DNA from: Megalopta genalis
Taxonomy: Eukaryota; Arthropoda; Insecta; Hymenoptera; Halictidae
Reading direction: 5' to 3'
NCBI RefSeq assembly: GCF_051020955.1
Contig: NW_027476481.1
Location: 150,366-214,365 of the forward strand
Length of the DNA stretch: 64,000 nt
Notes under the pieces: generated by a model
Databases searched by the model: none
The model's input: the letters and a program-made list of their open reading frames with translations, nothing else
What the model was told of the DNA's origin: nothing
Translations under genes and position numbers: made by a program
Shown here: one piece after another, positions 62,071 through 64,000 of the stretch
How positions within the stretch are numbered: position 1 is the first letter of the stretch
Layout: the number at the start of each line of letters is the position of its first letter

Positions 62071-64000
62071 TGAAGCTGACTCGTTTGTTTCGCATGCAGT
62101 TGAAGCTGAATCATGTATATCACAAGTATTTGAAGCTAAACCATTTGCTTCGCATGGATTCGAAGATCAGCCTTCTACTTCGCATTGATTTGAAGCTAAA
62201 TCATTTGCTTCGCATGGATTTGAATCTAACTCGTTTGTTTCGCATGCTATTGAAACTAAATCATGTATATCACAAGTATTTGTAGCTAAACCATTTGCTT
62301 CGCATGGATTCGAAGATCAGCCTTCTACTTCGCATTGATTAGATGCTAAATCATGTGTTTCGCATGGATTTGAATCTAACTCGTTTGGTTCGCATGCTGT
62401 TGAAACTAAATTATGTATATCACAAGTATTTGAAGCTAAACCATTTGCTTCGCATGGATTCGAAGATCAGGCCTCTACTTCGCATTGATTAGATGCTAAA
62501 TCATGTGTTTCGCATGGGTTTGAAGCTAACTCGTTTGTTTCGCCTGCATTTGAAGCCATATCACTTATATTTTCAAGTATGTGAAGCTAAATCATTCGTT
62601 TTGTATGGATTTGAAGCTAAGCCATCAACTTCGCGTTGACTTGATGCTTATTCATGTGTTTCGCATGGATTTGAAGCTAACTCGCTTGTTTCGCAGGCAG
62701 TTGAAGCTGAATCATGTATATCAAAAGTGTTTGAAGCTAAACTATTCGTTTCGCATCGATTCGAATATAAGCCTTCCACTTCGCATTGATTTGAAGCTAA
62801 ATCATGTGTTCCGCATGGATTTGAAGCTGTCTCGTTTGTTTCGCATGCTGTTGAATCTAAGTCATGTATATCACAAGTATTTGCGCCTAAACCATTTGTT
62901 TCGCATGGATTCGAAGGTAACCCTTCTACTTCGCATTGATTTGAAGCTAAATCATTTGTTTCGCATGGATTTGAATCTAACTCGTTTGTTTCGCATGCTG
63001 TTGAAACTAAATTATGTATATCACAAGTATTTGAAGCTAAACCATTTGCTTCGCATGGATTCGAAGATCAGGCTCCTACTTCGCATTGATTAGATGCTAA
63101 ATCATGTGTTTCGCATGGGTTTGAAGCTAACTCGTTTGTTTCGCCTGCATTTGAAGCCAAATCACTTATATTTTCAAGTATGTGAAGCTAAATCATTCGT
63201 TTTGCATGGATTTGAAGCTAAGCCATCAACTTCGCGTTGACTTGATGCTTATTCATGTGTTTCGCATGGATTTGAAGCTAACTCGTTTGTTTCGCAGGCA
63301 GTTGAAGCTGAATCATGTATATCAAAAGTATTTGAAGCTAAACTATTCGTTTCGCATGGATTCGAAGATAAGCCTTCCACTTCGCATTGATTTGAAGCTA
63401 AATCATGTGTTCCGCATGGATTTGAAGCTACCTCGTTTGTTTCGCATGCAGTTGAAGCTGAATCATGTATATCACAAGTATTTGCGGCTAAACCATTTGT
63501 TTCGCATGGATTCGAAGGTAACCCTTCTACTTCGCATTGATTTGAAGCTAAATCATGTGTTTCGCATGGATTTGAATCTAACTCGTTTGTTTCGCATGCT
63601 GTTGAAACTAAATCATGTATATCACAAGTATTTGAAGTTAAACCATTTGCTTCGCATGGATTCGAAAATCAGCCTTCTACTTCGCATTGATTAGATGCTA
63701 AGTCATGTGTTTCGCATGGGTTTGAAGCTAACTCGTTTGTATCGCCTGCATTTGAAGCCATATCACTTATATTTTCAAGTATGTGAAGCTAAATCATTCG
63801 TTTTGCATGGATTTGAAGCTAAGCCATCAACTTCGCGTTGACTTGATGCTAATTCATGTGTTTCGCATGGATTTGAAGCTCACTCGTTTGTTTCGCAGGC
63901 AGTTGAAGCTGAATCATGTATATCAAAAGTATTTGAAGCTAAACTATTCGTTTCGCATGGATTCGAAGATAAGCCTTCCACTTCGCATTGATTTGAAGCT
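62071..64000. repeat. Right-hand end of array inside the window
   Basis: Ordinary pentamers with J markers 62581, 63182 and 63783 (steps 601 and 601 bp). Private variants include TTTTGTATGG near 62,602, AAGTGTTTGAAGC near 62,727, GAAGCTGTCTCG near 62,827 and a B* with GAAGCCAAATCAC near 63,160. The array continues past base 64,000 without any flanking sequence. Confidence 0.9.

Larger units (their letters stand above)
1..64000. repeat. Satellite array of ~30-bp monomers spanning the window
   Basis: Seen directly: from the first to the last base the sequence is a head-to-tail series of ~30-bp units, all in one orientation, each carrying a TTGAAGCTAA-like core (variants such as TCGAAGATAA and TTGCGGCTAA) preceded by a TCGCATGGA-like segment. 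About 2,100 units fit in the window, and the array runs past both ends. I saw no gap, unique insert, transposon end or low-complexity tract. The composition of the pentamer consensus, counted by hand, is about 37% GC. Large, hierarchical arrays of this kind are typical of eukaryotic satellites; that placement is inference. Because the monomer is ten codons long, frames stay open through many copies, which explains the abundance of apparent ORFs. I do not recognise the satellite family and cannot name the species. Confidence 0.97.

Noticed and set aside
1..64000. Over a hundred apparent protein-coding ORFs on both strands
   Set aside because: They are phases of a 30-bp (ten-codon) repeat that happen to lack stops. 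They overlap each other, end at the same monomer variants and frame-shifting units, and show no domain, codon or context evidence of genes.
1..64000. Telomeric or CENP-B-box-containing satellite
   Set aside because: No short telomere-type repeat and no convincing CENP-B box was seen in any monomer type. A centromeric role is possible but cannot be read from the sequence.
1..64000. tRNA, rRNA or other structured RNA genes
   Set aside because: No cloverleaf, conserved rRNA segment or long inverted repeat was found. The only palindromes are short (TTCGAA, GCATGC, CCTAGG) and part of the repeat.

Overview
The whole 64-kb window is one tandem-repeat (satellite/minisatellite) array. I found no unique sequence and no gene, RNA gene, transposon or CRISPR array that I can support. 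Every stretch I read is built from a roughly 30-bp monomer carrying a TTGAAGCTAA-like core (about 2,100 copies). Five monomer types, here called A-B-C-D-E, follow each other in fixed order to give a 150-bp pentamer (P) of about 37% GC. An uninterrupted hierarchical array of this size points to a eukaryotic nuclear genome, in a heterochromatic or otherwise recombinogenic region. The sequence does not let me name the taxon.

The structure is nested. Ordinary 150-bp pentamers are punctuated about 70 times by a divergent 151-bp pentamer (J), whose third monomer has 31 bp. Distances between successive J units are whole multiples of 150 bp plus one base, except where local one-base changes or lost monomers explain the difference. 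Above this lie larger blocks: a 5,499-bp-spaced block (1-2,038 and 5,500-7,387); a ~3.2-kb block at 2,250-5,430 and 11,896-15,075, with edited copies near 18.3-21.2, 47.4-49.0 and 51.0-53.8 kb; a ~3-kb block at 23.1-26.2 and 27.0-30.0 kb, with relatives at 56-62 kb; a 1,893-bp tandem duplication at 31.1-34.9 kb; and a regular 3,307-bp higher-order repeat at 36.1-47.1 kb (three full copies plus a part), itself a dimer of 1,654 and 1,653 bp. At the largest scale, much of 18-26 kb recurs at 51-58 kb with an offset near 32.7 kb.

Open reading frames are plentiful only because 30 and 150 are multiples of three, so a stop-free frame of one pentamer stays open over many. Two frames of the consensus are stop-free. 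One is on the minus strand, a decapeptide of the form [ED]-[TVI]-x-x-L-[AS]-S-[NT]-x-C. The other is on the plus strand, a basic/hydrophobic decapeptide such as LKLNHVFRMD. Both are broken repeatedly by J units, 29- and 31-bp monomers and stop-creating variants. I therefore describe representative frames but call no protein-coding gene. Block boundaries were located by eye and are accurate to tens of bases.
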